Translations under genes and position numbers: made by a program
Source: Herbiconiux sp. L3-i23
GTDB lineage: Bacteria > Actinomycetota > Actinomycetes > Actinomycetales > Microbacteriaceae
Assembly (NCBI RefSeq): GCF_023734115.1
Contig: NZ_AP025737.1
Coordinates: 1,054,001 to 1,118,000 of the forward strand
Length of the DNA: 64,000 nucleotides
Direction of reading: 5' to 3'
Shown here: positions 56,184-64,000 of the stretch, one piece after another
How positions within the stretch are numbered: the first letter of the stretch is position 1
How the letters are laid out: each line of letters starts with the position of its first letter
Notes under the pieces: generated by a model
Databases searched by the model: none
Told to the model about the DNA's origin: nothing
What the model saw: only the letters and a program-made list of their open reading frames with translations

Positions 56184-56883
56184 TGGACGTGCAGCGACCG
56201 ATGGACCCGCGGCACCCGACGGACAGCGCGAGCCCGTCGCCGTGCTGCTCGGGCTCGGTTCTCCCGCCGCCAAAGCGTCTGCAGCGACCTCGACGCCCTT
56301 GGATGGTGCGTCTCCGGCGGCCGGACTGCCGCTCGAACGGGCCGTCGAGGCCATCCTGATGGTCGCCGACGAGCCGCAGTCGCTCGTCGGGCTCGCCGCC
56401 GCGCTCGACCGGCCGGTCGCCGCGGTGCGCCAGGCCGTCGCGCGCCTCGTCGACGACTACGACGGGGTCGGCGGATCCGTGCGCCGCGGCTTCGAGCTGC
56501 GCGAGGTCGGGGGAGGGTGGCGGGTCTACTCCCGCTCCGAGTTCGACGGCGTCGTCCGAGACTTCGTGCTCACCCAGAACCCGTCGCGCCTGTCCCCGGC
56601 GGCGCTCGAGACCCTCGCGGTCATCGCCTACAAGCAGCCGATCAGCCGCGGCCAGATCGCCGCGATCCGCGCCGTGAACGTCGACGGAGTCGTGCGGACC
56701 CTCCTCGCCCGCGGGCTCATCTCCGAGGTCTACACGGACAGCGAGACGGGTGCCATCCACTACGGCACGACCGACCTCACCCTCACCCAGCTCGGTATCA
56801 ACTCCCTCGACGAGCTCCCCCCGATTTCCCCGCTCCTCGCGGACCCCGACGACATCTCGGAGGCGACGACCGATGGTCGATGA
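56173..56883 (+). CDS. scpB: Segregation and condensation protein B
   Basis: Two winged-helix domains that dimerise and hold ScpA: LERAVEAILMVADEPQSLVGLAAAL and ALETLAVIAYKQPISRGQIAAIRAVN. The RGLISEV and HYGTTDLTLTQLGI blocks are typical. The first 50 residues are Ala/Pro-rich and variable. Length 236 aa. It overlaps scpA and rluB by 11 nt each. Confidence 0.94.
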   Translation: MATDGRAATDGPAAPDGQREPVAVLLGLGSPAAKASAATSTPLDGASPAAGLPLERAVEAILMVADEPQSLVGLAAALDRPVAAVRQAVARLVDDYDGVGGSVRRGFELREVGGGWRVYSRSEFDGVVRDFVLTQNPSRLSPAALETLAVIAYKQPISRGQIAAIRAVNVDGVVRTLLARGLISEVYTDSETGAIHYGTTDLTLTQLGINSLDELPPISPLLADPDDISEATTDGR

Positions 56884-57703
56884 ACACGGCGAACCCACCG
56901 GGGTCCGCCTGCAGAAGGTGCTCGCTGCGGCGGGAGTCGCCTCGCGTCGCGTCTCCGAGGACATGATCGGCGCCGGCCGGGTGTCGGTGAACGGGTCGGT
57001 GGTCACCGAACTGGGCACCCGGATCGACCCCGAGAACGACCTCGTCTCGGTCGACGGGGTCGCCGTGCAGCTCGACGTGACCAAGCGGTACGTCATGCTC
57101 AACAAGCCGACCGGCGTCGTCAGCTCGCTCCGCGACGAGCAGGGGCGGCCCGACCTGCGCCGATGGACCGACGTCGAGGAGGAGAGGCTGTTCAACGTCG
57201 GCCGACTCGACGCGGACACCTCCGGTCTGCTGCTGCTCACCAACGACGGCGCCCTCGCCCACGTACTCGCGCACCCGTCGTTCGGCGTGACGAAGACCTA
57301 CATCGCCCTCGTCCGCGGACAGGTCGCGCCGCGCACCGTCGCCCAGCTCACGAAGGGCGTCGAGCTCGACGACGGTCCCATCGTCGCCGACCGGGCGCGG
57401 CTGCTGCCGGAGTCGAAGGCGAGCGGCGGCAACAGCCTCGTCGAGGTGACCCTGCACTCCGGACGCAACCGGATCGTGCGTCGCATGCTCGACGCGGTCG
57501 GACACCCCGTCATCGAACTGGTGCGACGCAGCTTCGGTCCGCTGCAGCTCGGAGCCCTGCCGGTGGGAGCGGCGCGCGAGCTCACTAAGGTTGAGCTCGG
57601 CCAGCTCCTCACGCTGTCCCGCGGCGCAGTGGACCCCGACCGGGCCGCGAGCGGATCGGCGCCGACCACGCGACAGGGCGGGCCCGGAGGGACGGACACG
57701 TGA
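56873..57703 (+). CDS. rluB: RsuA/RluB-family rRNA pseudouridine synthase
   Basis: An S4 domain (VRLQKVLAAAGVASRRVSEDMI) precedes the catalytic domain with the nucleophile aspartate in NVGRLDADTSGLLLLTNDG. GRNRIVRRMLDAVGHPV is the C-terminal signature. Target is probably 23S rRNA U2605 by analogy with RluB; RsuA/RluE specificity is not excluded. Length 276 aa. Confidence 0.92.
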   Translation: MVDEHGEPTGVRLQKVLAAAGVASRRVSEDMIGAGRVSVNGSVVTELGTRIDPENDLVSVDGVAVQLDVTKRYVMLNKPTGVVSSLRDEQGRPDLRRWTDVEEERLFNVGRLDADTSGLLLLTNDGALAHVLAHPSFGVTKTYIALVRGQVAPRTVAQLTKGVELDDGPIVADRARLLPESKASGGNSLVEVTLHSGRNRIVRRMLDAVGHPVIELVRRSFGPLQLGALPVGAARELTKVELGQLLTLSRGAVDPDRAASGSAPTTRQGGPGGTDT

Positions 57704-58791
57704 GCGACAGACGGCTCGAGGGCAGCGTCCGCATCGTCGGATCCGGCCTCCTCGGCGCGAGCATCGGGCTCGGGCTGACCGCCCGCGGCGTCGACGTGAT
57801 CGTCGACGACGCCTCGCCCTCGAACGCGCGCCTTGCGATCGACTACGGCGCCGGTCGTGCGCCGCGCGACGACGACGCCCCCGCGCTCATCGTGGTCTGC
57901 GTGCCGCCGGATGTGACCGCCCAGGTCGTCGGCGCCGAGCTCGCCGCGCACCCCGATGCCCTCGTGACCGACGTGGCGAGCGTCAAGCTCGCCCCCCTGC
58001 GCGAACTCGAGAGCGCCGGCGCCGACCTGTCGCGCTACCTCGGCACGCACCCCATGGCGGGACGCGAGATCGGCGGTCCCGCCGCCGCGCGGGCCGACCT
58101 CTTCCTCGGACGCCCGTGGGTGCTCGCCGGTCACGACGCCATCAGCTACCGCCGTGCGGCGGCGATCGAGGACATGATCCTCGACCTCGGCGCCGTCCCG
58201 GTCGAGATGACCGTGGCGCAGCACGACGCGAGCGTCGCGCTCGTCTCGCATGCGCCCCAGGTCGTCTCGTCGCTGCTCGCCGCGCGGCTGACCGACGGTG
58301 ACAACGCCGCGCTCGCCCTCGCGGGGCAGGGGGTTCGCGACGTCACCCGCGTCGCCGGCAGCGACCCGGGGCTGTGGTTGCAGATCCTGTCGGCGAACGC
58401 CGTGCCCGTCGCAGCGATCCTCCGAGCCCTCCGCGACGATCTCGACGTCGTCGTCGACGCGCTCGAGCGCATCGGCGACGAACGACCCGACGGGGCCCGA
58501 CGAGCGATCGTCGACGCGCTGGCGGCCGGTAACGCGGGAGTCGCCCGTCTGCCCGGCAAGCACGGCAAGGACGCTCGGTACGCGAGTCTCGTCGTGCTGA
58601 TCGACGATCGGCCGGGGCAGCTCGCCCGCCTGTTCGCCGAGATCGGCGACCTCGGGGTGAACCTGGAGGACCTTCGTCTCGAGCATTCGCCGGGGGCGCC
58701 CATCGGCATCGTCGAGGTGTCCGTGCTGCCCGAAGCGGTCGCGGCCCTCGAACGCGACCTGATCGAACGAGGATGGAGGATCGCCGGATGA
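57700..58791 (+). CDS. tyrA: Prephenate dehydrogenase
   Basis: Oxidises prephenate to hydroxyphenylpyruvate in tyrosine synthesis. The NAD motif is GSGLLGASIGLGL, with LVTDVASVK, LGTHPMAGREIGGP and HDASVALVSHAPQ. Residues from about 293 (YASLVVLIDDRPGQLARLF) form a C-terminal ACT domain, a likely feedback site. Length 363 aa. It overlaps rluB and cmk by 4 nt each. Confidence 0.93.
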   Translation: MSDRRLEGSVRIVGSGLLGASIGLGLTARGVDVIVDDASPSNARLAIDYGAGRAPRDDDAPALIVVCVPPDVTAQVVGAELAAHPDALVTDVASVKLAPLRELESAGADLSRYLGTHPMAGREIGGPAAARADLFLGRPWVLAGHDAISYRRAAAIEDMILDLGAVPVEMTVAQHDASVALVSHAPQVVSSLLAARLTDGDNAALALAGQGVRDVTRVAGSDPGLWLQILSANAVPVAAILRALRDDLDVVVDALERIGDERPDGARRAIVDALAAGNAGVARLPGKHGKDARYASLVVLIDDRPGQLARLFAEIGDLGVNLEDLRLEHSPGAPIGIVEVSVLPEAVAALERDLIERGWRIAG

Positions 58792-59462
58792 GGGCGTGGA
58801 CACGGACGGTGGTCGCCGTCGACGGGCCTGCGGGCAGTGGCAAGTCGAGCGTCAGCCGCGCCGCCGCGAAGAGCATGGGGTTCGCCTTCCTCGACACCGG
58901 CGCCGCCTACCGCGCCCTAGCCTGGCTCGTCCTCGAGCGGGGCATCGACGCGACCGACGCCGACGCCGTGACGGCGCTGCTCGACGACTGGGACTTCCGC
59001 ATCTCGACGCACCCGACCGACACCGTGGTGCGGATCGGCGAGCACGACGTGACGGCCGCGATCCGCGAGCCTCGGGTCACCGCGGCGGTCAGCTCGGTCG
59101 CCCGCATCCCCACCGTGCGTCGCCGCCTCAACGAGCAGTTCCGCGACCTGCTCGACGCGCCAGGGGAGCCCGGGGTCATCGCCGAAGGCCGCGACATCAC
59201 GACGGTCGTCGCCCCCGACGCCTCCGTCCGGGTCCTTCTCACCGCCGACCCCGAGATCCGCGCCGCTCGCCGCGCGGGGGAGCTCACCGGGGTGTCGGCC
59301 GAGGAGGTCGCCCGTCAGGTGAGCGAACGCGACCGGGTGGATGGCCAGGTCGTCGACTTCATGACCGCGGCGGAGGGCGTGACCACCCTCGATTCGTCGG
59401 CGCTCGACTTCGAGGGCACCGTCGAGGCGCTCGTCGACCTGGTCCGCGCGGGAGAGCGCTGA
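58788..59462 (+). CDS. cmk: Cytidylate kinase
   Basis: Phosphorylates CMP and dCMP. The P-loop is DGPAGSGKSSVSR; LDTGAAYRALAWLVL binds the nucleotide, and AEGRDITTVVAPDASVRVLLTA is family-specific. GGAGG at 58775-58779 lies 8 nt before the ATG that overlaps tyrA. Length 224 aa. In most Actinobacteria der follows at once; here a kinase gene intervenes. Confidence 0.96.
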   Translation: MRAWTRTVVAVDGPAGSGKSSVSRAAAKSMGFAFLDTGAAYRALAWLVLERGIDATDADAVTALLDDWDFRISTHPTDTVVRIGEHDVTAAIREPRVTAAVSSVARIPTVRRRLNEQFRDLLDAPGEPGVIAEGRDITTVVAPDASVRVLLTADPEIRAARRAGELTGVSAEEVARQVSERDRVDGQVVDFMTAAEGVTTLDSSALDFEGTVEALVDLVRAGER

Positions 59463-59478
59463 CGTCATCCGACGTATT

Positions 59479-59495
59479 CGTGAGCATCGCTCACG
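59479..59495. promoter_or_regulatory. Inverted repeat upstream of the kinase-GAF gene
   Basis: CGTGAGC and GCTCACG, 7-bp arms around ATC, lie about 20 nt before a TAGTCT hexamer at 59517-59522. It may be an operator for the kinase gene or the end of the cmk transcript. Confidence 0.45.
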
Positions 59496-59545
59496 CATGC
59501 GGGAATCGTTTTCACTTAGTCTGAACGCGACGAGAGTGAGCGCGC

Positions 59546-60919
59546 ATGCCTCTTTCCTTCGCCACCAATGGCGTCATGCACGGCCGCTACCACCTCATCG
59601 AGAGAATCGGTTCCGGGGGGATGGCGACCGTCTGGCGCGCCCACGACGACGCCCTCGGCCGCGACGTCGCCATCAAGGTCTTCACCGCGGCGGCCACGAC
59701 GCCCGAGGCGGTGCAGCAGCAGGAGCGGGAGGCGAAGATCACCGCCGGGCTCACGCATCACGGCCTGGTGACGCTCCTCGATGCCGGTGTCGACGAGGAC
59801 GCCGCGCACGGAGACCGGATCTTCCTCGTGATGGAGCTGGTCGACGGCGCCGACCTCAAGGTCAAACTCGAGGAAGACGAGCTGACTCCGCGCGATATCG
59901 CCTACCTCGGGCACGACCTCGCCGAGGCGCTCGAGTTCCTGCACCACCACGGACTGGTCCACCGCGATGTCAAGCCCGCGAACATCATGATGACCCACTA
60001 CCGCAGCGGGGGGATGCGGCCACGAGCCAAGTTGCTCGACTTCGGTATCGCCCGCCCGGCCGACCGTCAGCTCCCCGACGAAGGAACGACCACCGGAACC
60101 GCCGCCTATCTGAGCCCCGAACAGGCGAACCTCGAGCTCGTCGGTCCACCGAGCGACATCTACTCGCTGGGGCTCGTGCTCCTCGAGTGCTTCACCCGCA
60201 GGATCGCCTTCCCCGGCGACGTTGTGCACTCGGCGATCGCGAGGCTCATGCGCGATCCCGAGATTCCCGAAGACCTCGAGCCGGAATGGCGCGCGTTGCT
60301 CGGCGCCATGACGGCCCGCGACCCCGCGGCGCGTCCGTCGGCGTCCGAGGCCATGCTGACTCTGCGGGACCTCGTCATCTCGAGCATCGGTCGGCGTCGG
60401 CGCCAGGTGGACCCGGCGGTCACTGCATCGGGTGAGGCGTCGCGGCTCGCGGCGGTGCGGCGGCTCGCCGTACTCGATACTCCGGCCGACAGCGAACTCG
60501 ATCGCGTCACAGCACTGGCCGCCCGTGTGCTCGGGACGCCGATCTCGCTCCTCGGGATCGTCGACGCCGATCGCGTCTGGTTCAAGTCCAAGCACGGCGT
60601 GGACATCGAGCAGATCGACCGAGACCCGGCATTCCTGGCCTGGTCGACCGATCCGGGTGAGCCCTGGATCATCGAAGACGCCCTGTCGGACCCGCGCTCG
60701 TCGGCGAACTCGCTCGTGACCGGAGGCCTCGGCCTGCGCTCGGGCGCCGGTGTGCCGCTCATCACGTCGGACGGTCACAGCTACGGCACCCTCTGCGTGC
60801 TCGACTTCCGTGAACGCTCGTTCAGCGACGACGACATCGCCACGCTCGCCGACCTGGCGGCCCTCGCGGCGGTCGTCGTCGAGAAGTACGCCGTGGCCGC
60901 GGGGCCCGCCGGAGACTGA
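59546..60919 (+). CDS. Ser/Thr protein kinase fused to a GAF domain
   Basis: A 457-residue soluble protein. Residues 15-275 are a Hanks-type kinase: Gly loop IGSGGMATVW, VAIKVF (K44), HRDVKPANIM (D141), LLDFGIA and GTAAYLSPEQA. Residues 305-445 form a GAF domain (AAVRRLAVLDTPADSELDRVTALAARVLGTPISLLGIVDADRVWFKSK, LCVLDFRERSFSDDDIATLADLAALAAVVV). Unlike PknB-type kinases it has no transmembrane or PASTA region. The GAF part likely binds a small molecule or senses redox state. Substrates unknown. Confidence 0.9.
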   Translation: MPLSFATNGVMHGRYHLIERIGSGGMATVWRAHDDALGRDVAIKVFTAAATTPEAVQQQEREAKITAGLTHHGLVTLLDAGVDEDAAHGDRIFLVMELVDGADLKVKLEEDELTPRDIAYLGHDLAEALEFLHHHGLVHRDVKPANIMMTHYRSGGMRPRAKLLDFGIARPADRQLPDEGTTTGTAAYLSPEQANLELVGPPSDIYSLGLVLLECFTRRIAFPGDVVHSAIARLMRDPEIPEDLEPEWRALLGAMTARDPAARPSASEAMLTLRDLVISSIGRRRRQVDPAVTASGEASRLAAVRRLAVLDTPADSELDRVTALAARVLGTPISLLGIVDADRVWFKSKHGVDIEQIDRDPAFLAWSTDPGEPWIIEDALSDPRSSANSLVTGGLGLRSGAGVPLITSDGHSYGTLCVLDFRERSFSDDDIATLADLAALAAVVVEKYAVAAGPAGD

Positions 60920-60952
60920 ACCGCCGCGCGGGTACGGCAGACTAGAGGGACC

Positions 60953-62464
60953 ATGGCAGACCCAGACCGCGAGTTCCTTCCCGACGGCGACGACGATCTG
61001 AGCGATCGTCTCGCCTCGATCGACGAGGCCGCGGCCACCCAGAGGGCGTCGACCCTCCGTGCGGGTCTCGGCGAGTACGAGCTCGACGACGACGACCTCG
61101 ACATCCTCGACCTCTCCATCGACGACCCCGACGAGGTGCGGTACCTGCCGGCGCTGCCGGTGCTCGCGATCGTGGGCCGCCCCAACGTCGGCAAGTCCGC
61201 GCTCGTCAACCGCATCCTCGGCCGCCGCGAGGCGGTCGTCGAAGACGTGCCGGGCGTCACCCGCGACCGTGTCTCGTACCGCGCGGAGTGGAACGGCCGC
61301 TTCTTCACCCTCGTCGACACCGGGGGCTGGGAGCCCGACGCCCGCGGAATCGACGCGTCCGTCGCCGCTCAGGCCGAGGTCGCCGTCGACCTCGCCGACG
61401 TGGTGCTCTTCGTCGTCGACGCCGTCGTGGGCGCCACCTCCACCGACGAGCGCGTCGTGCGGATGCTGCGCCAGAGCGGCAAGCCCGTCCTGCTCGTCGC
61501 CAACAAGATCGACGACCTGGTGCAGGAGCCGCTCGCCGCGGAGCTATGGTCGCTCGGCCTCGGCGAACCGCATCCCGTCTCGGCGGTGCACGGTCGCGGC
61601 GTGGCCGACATGCTCGACGCCGCCCTCGCCGTGCTCCCCGAGGTGTCGGCCGTCGCCAAGGAGGAGTTCGGCGGGCCGCGCCGCGTCGCCCTCCTCGGGC
61701 GACCGAACGTCGGCAAGTCGAGCCTTTTGAACAAGGCGGCCCGCGAGGACCGGGTCGTCGTCAACGAGCTCGCCGGCACCACCCGCGACCCCGTCGACGA
61801 GCAGATCGAACTCGGCGGCCAGGTCTGGCGCTTCGTCGACACCGCCGGCATCCGTCGCCGGGTCCACATGGCTCAGGGCGCCGACTTCTACGCCTCGCTG
61901 CGCACCACCGCTGCGCTCGAGAAGGCGGAGGTCGCGGTCGTGCTGCTCGACGTGAGCCAGCCGATCAGCGAGCAGGACGTGCGCATCATCGACCTCGTGC
62001 TCGAATCGGGTCGCGCCCTCGTCCTGGCCTTCAACAAGTGGGACCTGCTCGACGACGAGCGCCGCCGCTACCTCGAGCGTGAGATCGAGCAGGATCTCGC
62101 GCACGTGTCGTGGGCGCCGCGCGTCAACATCTCGGCCCGCACCGGCCGCCACCTCGAGAAGCTCGTCCCGGCCCTGCAGCTCGCGCTCGAGAGCTGGGAC
62201 ACCCGCATCGGCACCGGCAAGTTCAACGCCTTCCTCGCCGAACTCGTCGCCGCCCACCCGCACCCCGTGCGCGGCGGACGTCAGCCGCGCATCCTCTTCG
62301 GCACCCAGGCGTCGACGCGCCCGCCGACCTTCGTGCTGTTCACGACCGGCTTCCTCGACCCCGGCTACCGTCGCTACATCCAGCGCCGGCTCCGCGAGAT
62401 CTACGGCTTCGAGGGCACCCCGATCGTGCTCAACATGAGGGTCCGCGAGCGCCGCAAGAAGTGA
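60953..62464 (+). CDS. der: Ribosome assembly GTPase Der
   Basis: Two tandem GTPase domains and a KH-like domain. The first G1 is [14 protein letters not shown] (about residue 76), the second [14 protein letters not shown] (about 250); G3 DTGGWEPD and DTAGIRRR; G4 NKID and NKWD. The C-terminal [19 protein letters not shown] is the KH end. An acidic N-terminal extension of about 70 residues is normal for Actinobacteria. Length 503 aa; AGAGGGA lies 2 nt before the ATG. Confidence 0.97.
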   Translation: MADPDREFLPDGDDDLSDRLASIDEAAATQRASTLRAGLGEYELDDDDLDILDLSIDDPDEVRYLPALPVLAIVGRPNVGKSALVNRILGRREAVVEDVPGVTRDRVSYRAEWNGRFFTLVDTGGWEPDARGIDASVAAQAEVAVDLADVVLFVVDAVVGATSTDERVVRMLRQSGKPVLLVANKIDDLVQEPLAAELWSLGLGEPHPVSAVHGRGVADMLDAALAVLPEVSAVAKEEFGGPRRVALLGRPNVGKSSLLNKAAREDRVVVNELAGTTRDPVDEQIELGGQVWRFVDTAGIRRRVHMAQGADFYASLRTTAALEKAEVAVVLLDVSQPISEQDVRIIDLVLESGRALVLAFNKWDLLDDERRRYLEREIEQDLAHVSWAPRVNISARTGRHLEKLVPALQLALESWDTRIGTGKFNAFLAELVAAHPHPVRGGRQPRILFGTQASTRPPTFVLFTTGFLDPGYRRYIQRRLREIYGFEGTPIVLNMRVRERRKK

Positions 62465-62766
62465 CGGACGACGCGGGCGGGAGCGCGGACGAGCGGGAGG
62501 TCGCGGCCGAGTACCTCGCGGCGCGGCTCGAGCCGCGCAGACTGAACCCGCTCCGGGTGCTCTGGGCCACCGTGCTCGCCGCGGGAGGCGCGGGAGAGGG
62601 CGACGATGTCGGCACCTACGACCTCGTCGTCGAGCGTCTGGACAGCGGACGCGAGGTGATCAGGACGCGCGCCGACATCGGCGACCCTCACCATCTCCTC
62701 GGCCAGGTGGAGCTCGACCTCGAGACGAAGAGCGTCGAGGAGTTCCTCGCCGAGTGGCGGGTCTAG
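62461..62766 (+). CDS. Conserved hypothetical protein coupled to der
   Basis: A 101-residue protein from the GTG that overlaps the der stop. It is acidic, with an alpha-helical start ([20 protein letters not shown]) and a probable beta-rich end ([22 protein letters not shown]). I do not recognise the family. Its TAG stop shares CTAG with the stop of the convergent regulator gene. Confidence 0.7.
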   Translation: MTDDAGGSADEREVAAEYLAARLEPRRLNPLRVLWATVLAAGGAGEGDDVGTYDLVVERLDSGREVIRTRADIGDPHHLLGQVELDLETKSVEEFLAEWRV

Positions 62767-63350
62767 TCGGCGCCCTCGGAGGAACGACTGCGGAGGTGGG
62801 CGATCTCGCCGTCCCGATCGAAGATGGTGAGGATCTCGACCGGCCCTCCGTGTGGCTCGATCGAGTGCGGCGTCATCGTCGAGAACTCAGCGGCGTCGCC
62901 CGGGTGCACGAGCATGGTCCGCTCGCCGAGGCGCAGCATGACGACGCCGCTGAGCACGGTGAACCACTCCCGGCCCGGGTGCACGCGCAGCGAGCCGCCC
63001 GACTCCCATCCGCCGGGCTCGATGCGCATCTTCGCGACCGAGACGCCGTTCATCGCCCGCTCCCGGGACAGCACCCACGTCGTGCGACCCCGTGACGTGG
63101 TCGCCTGCGGGTGGATCACGACGTCGTCGTCGCCCGCCGGGTCGAGCAGCTGCTCGAGCGTCGTGTCGAGTGCCCGGGCGATCGGCACCAGCTGATCGAG
63201 AGCGATCCGGCGCTGTCCCGTCTCGATCCGGCTGAGGGTCGACGGGCTGAGGAAGCAGCGCGCGGCCACCGCATCGAGCGACAGCCCGCGGGACAGGCGG
63301 AGCCCGCGGATCCGTTGTCGGATGGCCGCGTCGATCGAGTCTTGCGTCAT
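62763..63350 (-). CDS. XRE-family regulator with cupin domain
   Basis: A 195-residue protein. Residues 10-65 are an XRE HTH (LRLSRGLSLDAVAARCFLSPSTLSRIETGQ); residues 100-185 are a cupin (HPGREWFTVLSGVVMLRLGERTMLVHPGDAAEF). The cupin probably binds a small ligand that controls DNA binding. The ATG at 63350 lies inside a palindrome and 7 nt after a TAGAAT. It is divergent from the flavoprotein gene, its likely target. Confidence 0.88.
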   Translation of the reverse strand: MTQDSIDAAIRQRIRGLRLSRGLSLDAVAARCFLSPSTLSRIETGQRRIALDQLVPIARALDTTLEQLLDPAGDDDVVIHPQATTSRGRTTWVLSRERAMNGVSVAKMRIEPGGWESGGSLRVHPGREWFTVLSGVVMLRLGERTMLVHPGDAAEFSTMTPHSIEPHGGPVEILTIFDRDGEIAHLRSRSSEGAD

Positions 63351-63363
63351 ACGCAAGATTCTA
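63340..63363 (-). promoter_or_regulatory. Leaderless promoter and overlapping operator of the XRE-cupin gene
   Basis: TAGAAT (63363-63358) ends 7 nt before the ATG at 63350. An 8-bp inverted repeat, TCTTGCGT / ACGCAAGA with a 3-nt centre, spans 63340-63358 and so covers the transcription and translation start. Autorepression is the simplest reading. Confidence 0.65.
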
Positions 63364-63431
63364 TGCGGTAGGCGCACGCGCTTTGTACGGTGGATATCGC
63401 GGCCTCATTAGGTCCGGACGGAGGAGCCATC

Positions 63432-64000
63432 ATGTCGAACGCATCCGCAGCACACGTGAACCCGGAGAGGGAGTTCGACGTGGTCGTCGTCGGGGGAGGG
63501 ATCGCCGGCCTCGCCGCGGCGGTGGCGCTCGGACGCTCGCTCCGCCGCGTGCTCGTGATCGACTCGGGCGAGCCGCGGAACGCGACATCGCCATCGGCCC
63601 ACAACCTGCTGGGACATGAGGGGATCGCGCCGCGGACGCTGCTGGCCGACGGACGCCGCGAGGCCCTCTCGTACGGAGTCGAGATCCGTGACGACACCGT
63701 CCTGACTGCTCGGCCAGGCGCCGACGGCGTCGTCGTCGTCGACTCGCTCTCCGGAGGGCGAGCGCACGCCCGTCAGCTCGTGCTCGCCCAAGGAGTGCGC
63801 GACGAACTGCCGGCGATCGACGGGCTCAGGGCCTTCTGGGGCACCTCGGTGCTGCACTGCCCGTACTGCCACGGCTGGGAGGTGCGGGGGAAGCGGATCG
63901 GGGTCATCGCCACCGGGTCGAACGCGTCGCATCAGGCGCACCTGTTCCGGCAACTCAGCGACGACGTCACCGTCGTGCTGCACGACGCCCCCGCCCCGAC
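63432..64000 (+). CDS. Thioredoxin-reductase-like FAD-dependent oxidoreductase (3' end outside window)
   Basis: The first 189 codons are visible. FDVVVVGGGIAGLAAAVALG is the FAD-binding Rossmann motif; LHCPYCHGWE holds the redox-active CxxC pair, in the position used by thioredoxin reductases. GGAGG at 63420-63424 lies 7 nt before the ATG. Related small flavoproteins often have a neighbouring regulator gene, as here. True thioredoxin reductase activity is not certain; the AHNLLGHEG and CPYC pattern points to the TrxR-like NAD(P)/FAD subgroup. Confidence 0.88.
   Translation, partial: MSNASAAHVNPEREFDVVVVGGGIAGLAAAVALGRSLRRVLVIDSGEPRNATSPSAHNLLGHEGIAPRTLLADGRREALSYGVEIRDDTVLTARPGADGVVVVDSLSGGRAHARQLVLAQGVRDELPAIDGLRAFWGTSVLHCPYCHGWEVRGKRIGVIATGSNASHQAHLFRQLSDDVTVVLHDAPAP

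Noticed and set aside
59479-59495. CRP/GlxR site before the kinase gene
   Set aside because: GTGA and TCAC halves are separated by 7 nt instead of the spacing in TGTGA-N6-TCACA.

Overview
This is a 64 kb piece of a high-GC actinobacterial chromosome, almost certainly from the family Microbacteriaceae. The 16S and 23S genes have an actinobacterial character. Gene starts are dominated by ATG/GTG with 4-nt ATGA/GTGA overlaps. The housekeeping order recA-recX-miaB-miaA-dapF-hflX-lexA, infC-rpmI-rplT-trmH, pheST-argCJBDF-argH-tyrS and tlyA-nadK-recN-pyrG-nudix-xerD-parA-scpAB-rluB-tyrA-cmk-der follows the conserved order known from Mycobacterium and other Actinobacteria. I cannot resolve the genus. 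The window starts inside recA and ends inside a thioredoxin-reductase-like flavoprotein gene. I see no prophage, transposase, CRISPR array or classical defence island.

Layout. 1-7.1 kb: DNA repair and tRNA modification (recA, recX, miaB, miaA), dapF, an rRNA methyltransferase and hflX. 7.2-8.5 kb: lexA with a divergent LysM gene that looks like an SOS division inhibitor. 8.6-12.6 kb: histidine genes hisC, hisB, hisH and priA, plus an SseB-domain gene. 12.6-16.8 kb: a PLP decarboxylase-like gene, DUF1844, infC-rpmI-rplT and an SpoU methyltransferase. 17-20.6 kb: a glutamate-type ABC importer. 20.8-31.7 kb: pheST and an arginine operon (argC, J, B, D, F, H). 31.7-35 kb: a 3-methyladenine glycosylase, a SatD/membrane-protein pair and tyrS. 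35-41 kb: one rRNA operon (16S-23S-5S, no spacer tRNA) with tandem promoters and a strong terminator. 41-47.4 kb: a TPR-type protein, a HAD phosphatase and a DtxR/IdeR-type siderophore import operon. 47.4-62.8 kb: the conserved tlyA to der block, interrupted by a Ser/Thr kinase-GAF fusion. 62.8-64 kb: an XRE-cupin regulator facing a flavoprotein.

Regulation is the most informative part. A 20-codon reading frame with 10 arginine codons lies just before argC and reads like an arginine attenuator leader peptide; no argR is present in the arg cluster. About a dozen genes have a TAnnnT -10 hexamer ending 6-9 nt before the start codon and no Shine-Dalgarno, which implies widespread leaderless transcription. 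infC appears to start at an ATC codon behind a perfect AAGGAG. The siderophore operon has a near-perfect iron box. lexA, the LysM gene, the XRE-cupin gene and the kinase gene all carry inverted repeats at their promoters.

Most enzyme assignments are secure from motifs and gene order. Start codons without a Shine-Dalgarno, all promoter calls and the attenuation model are inferences from sequence alone.
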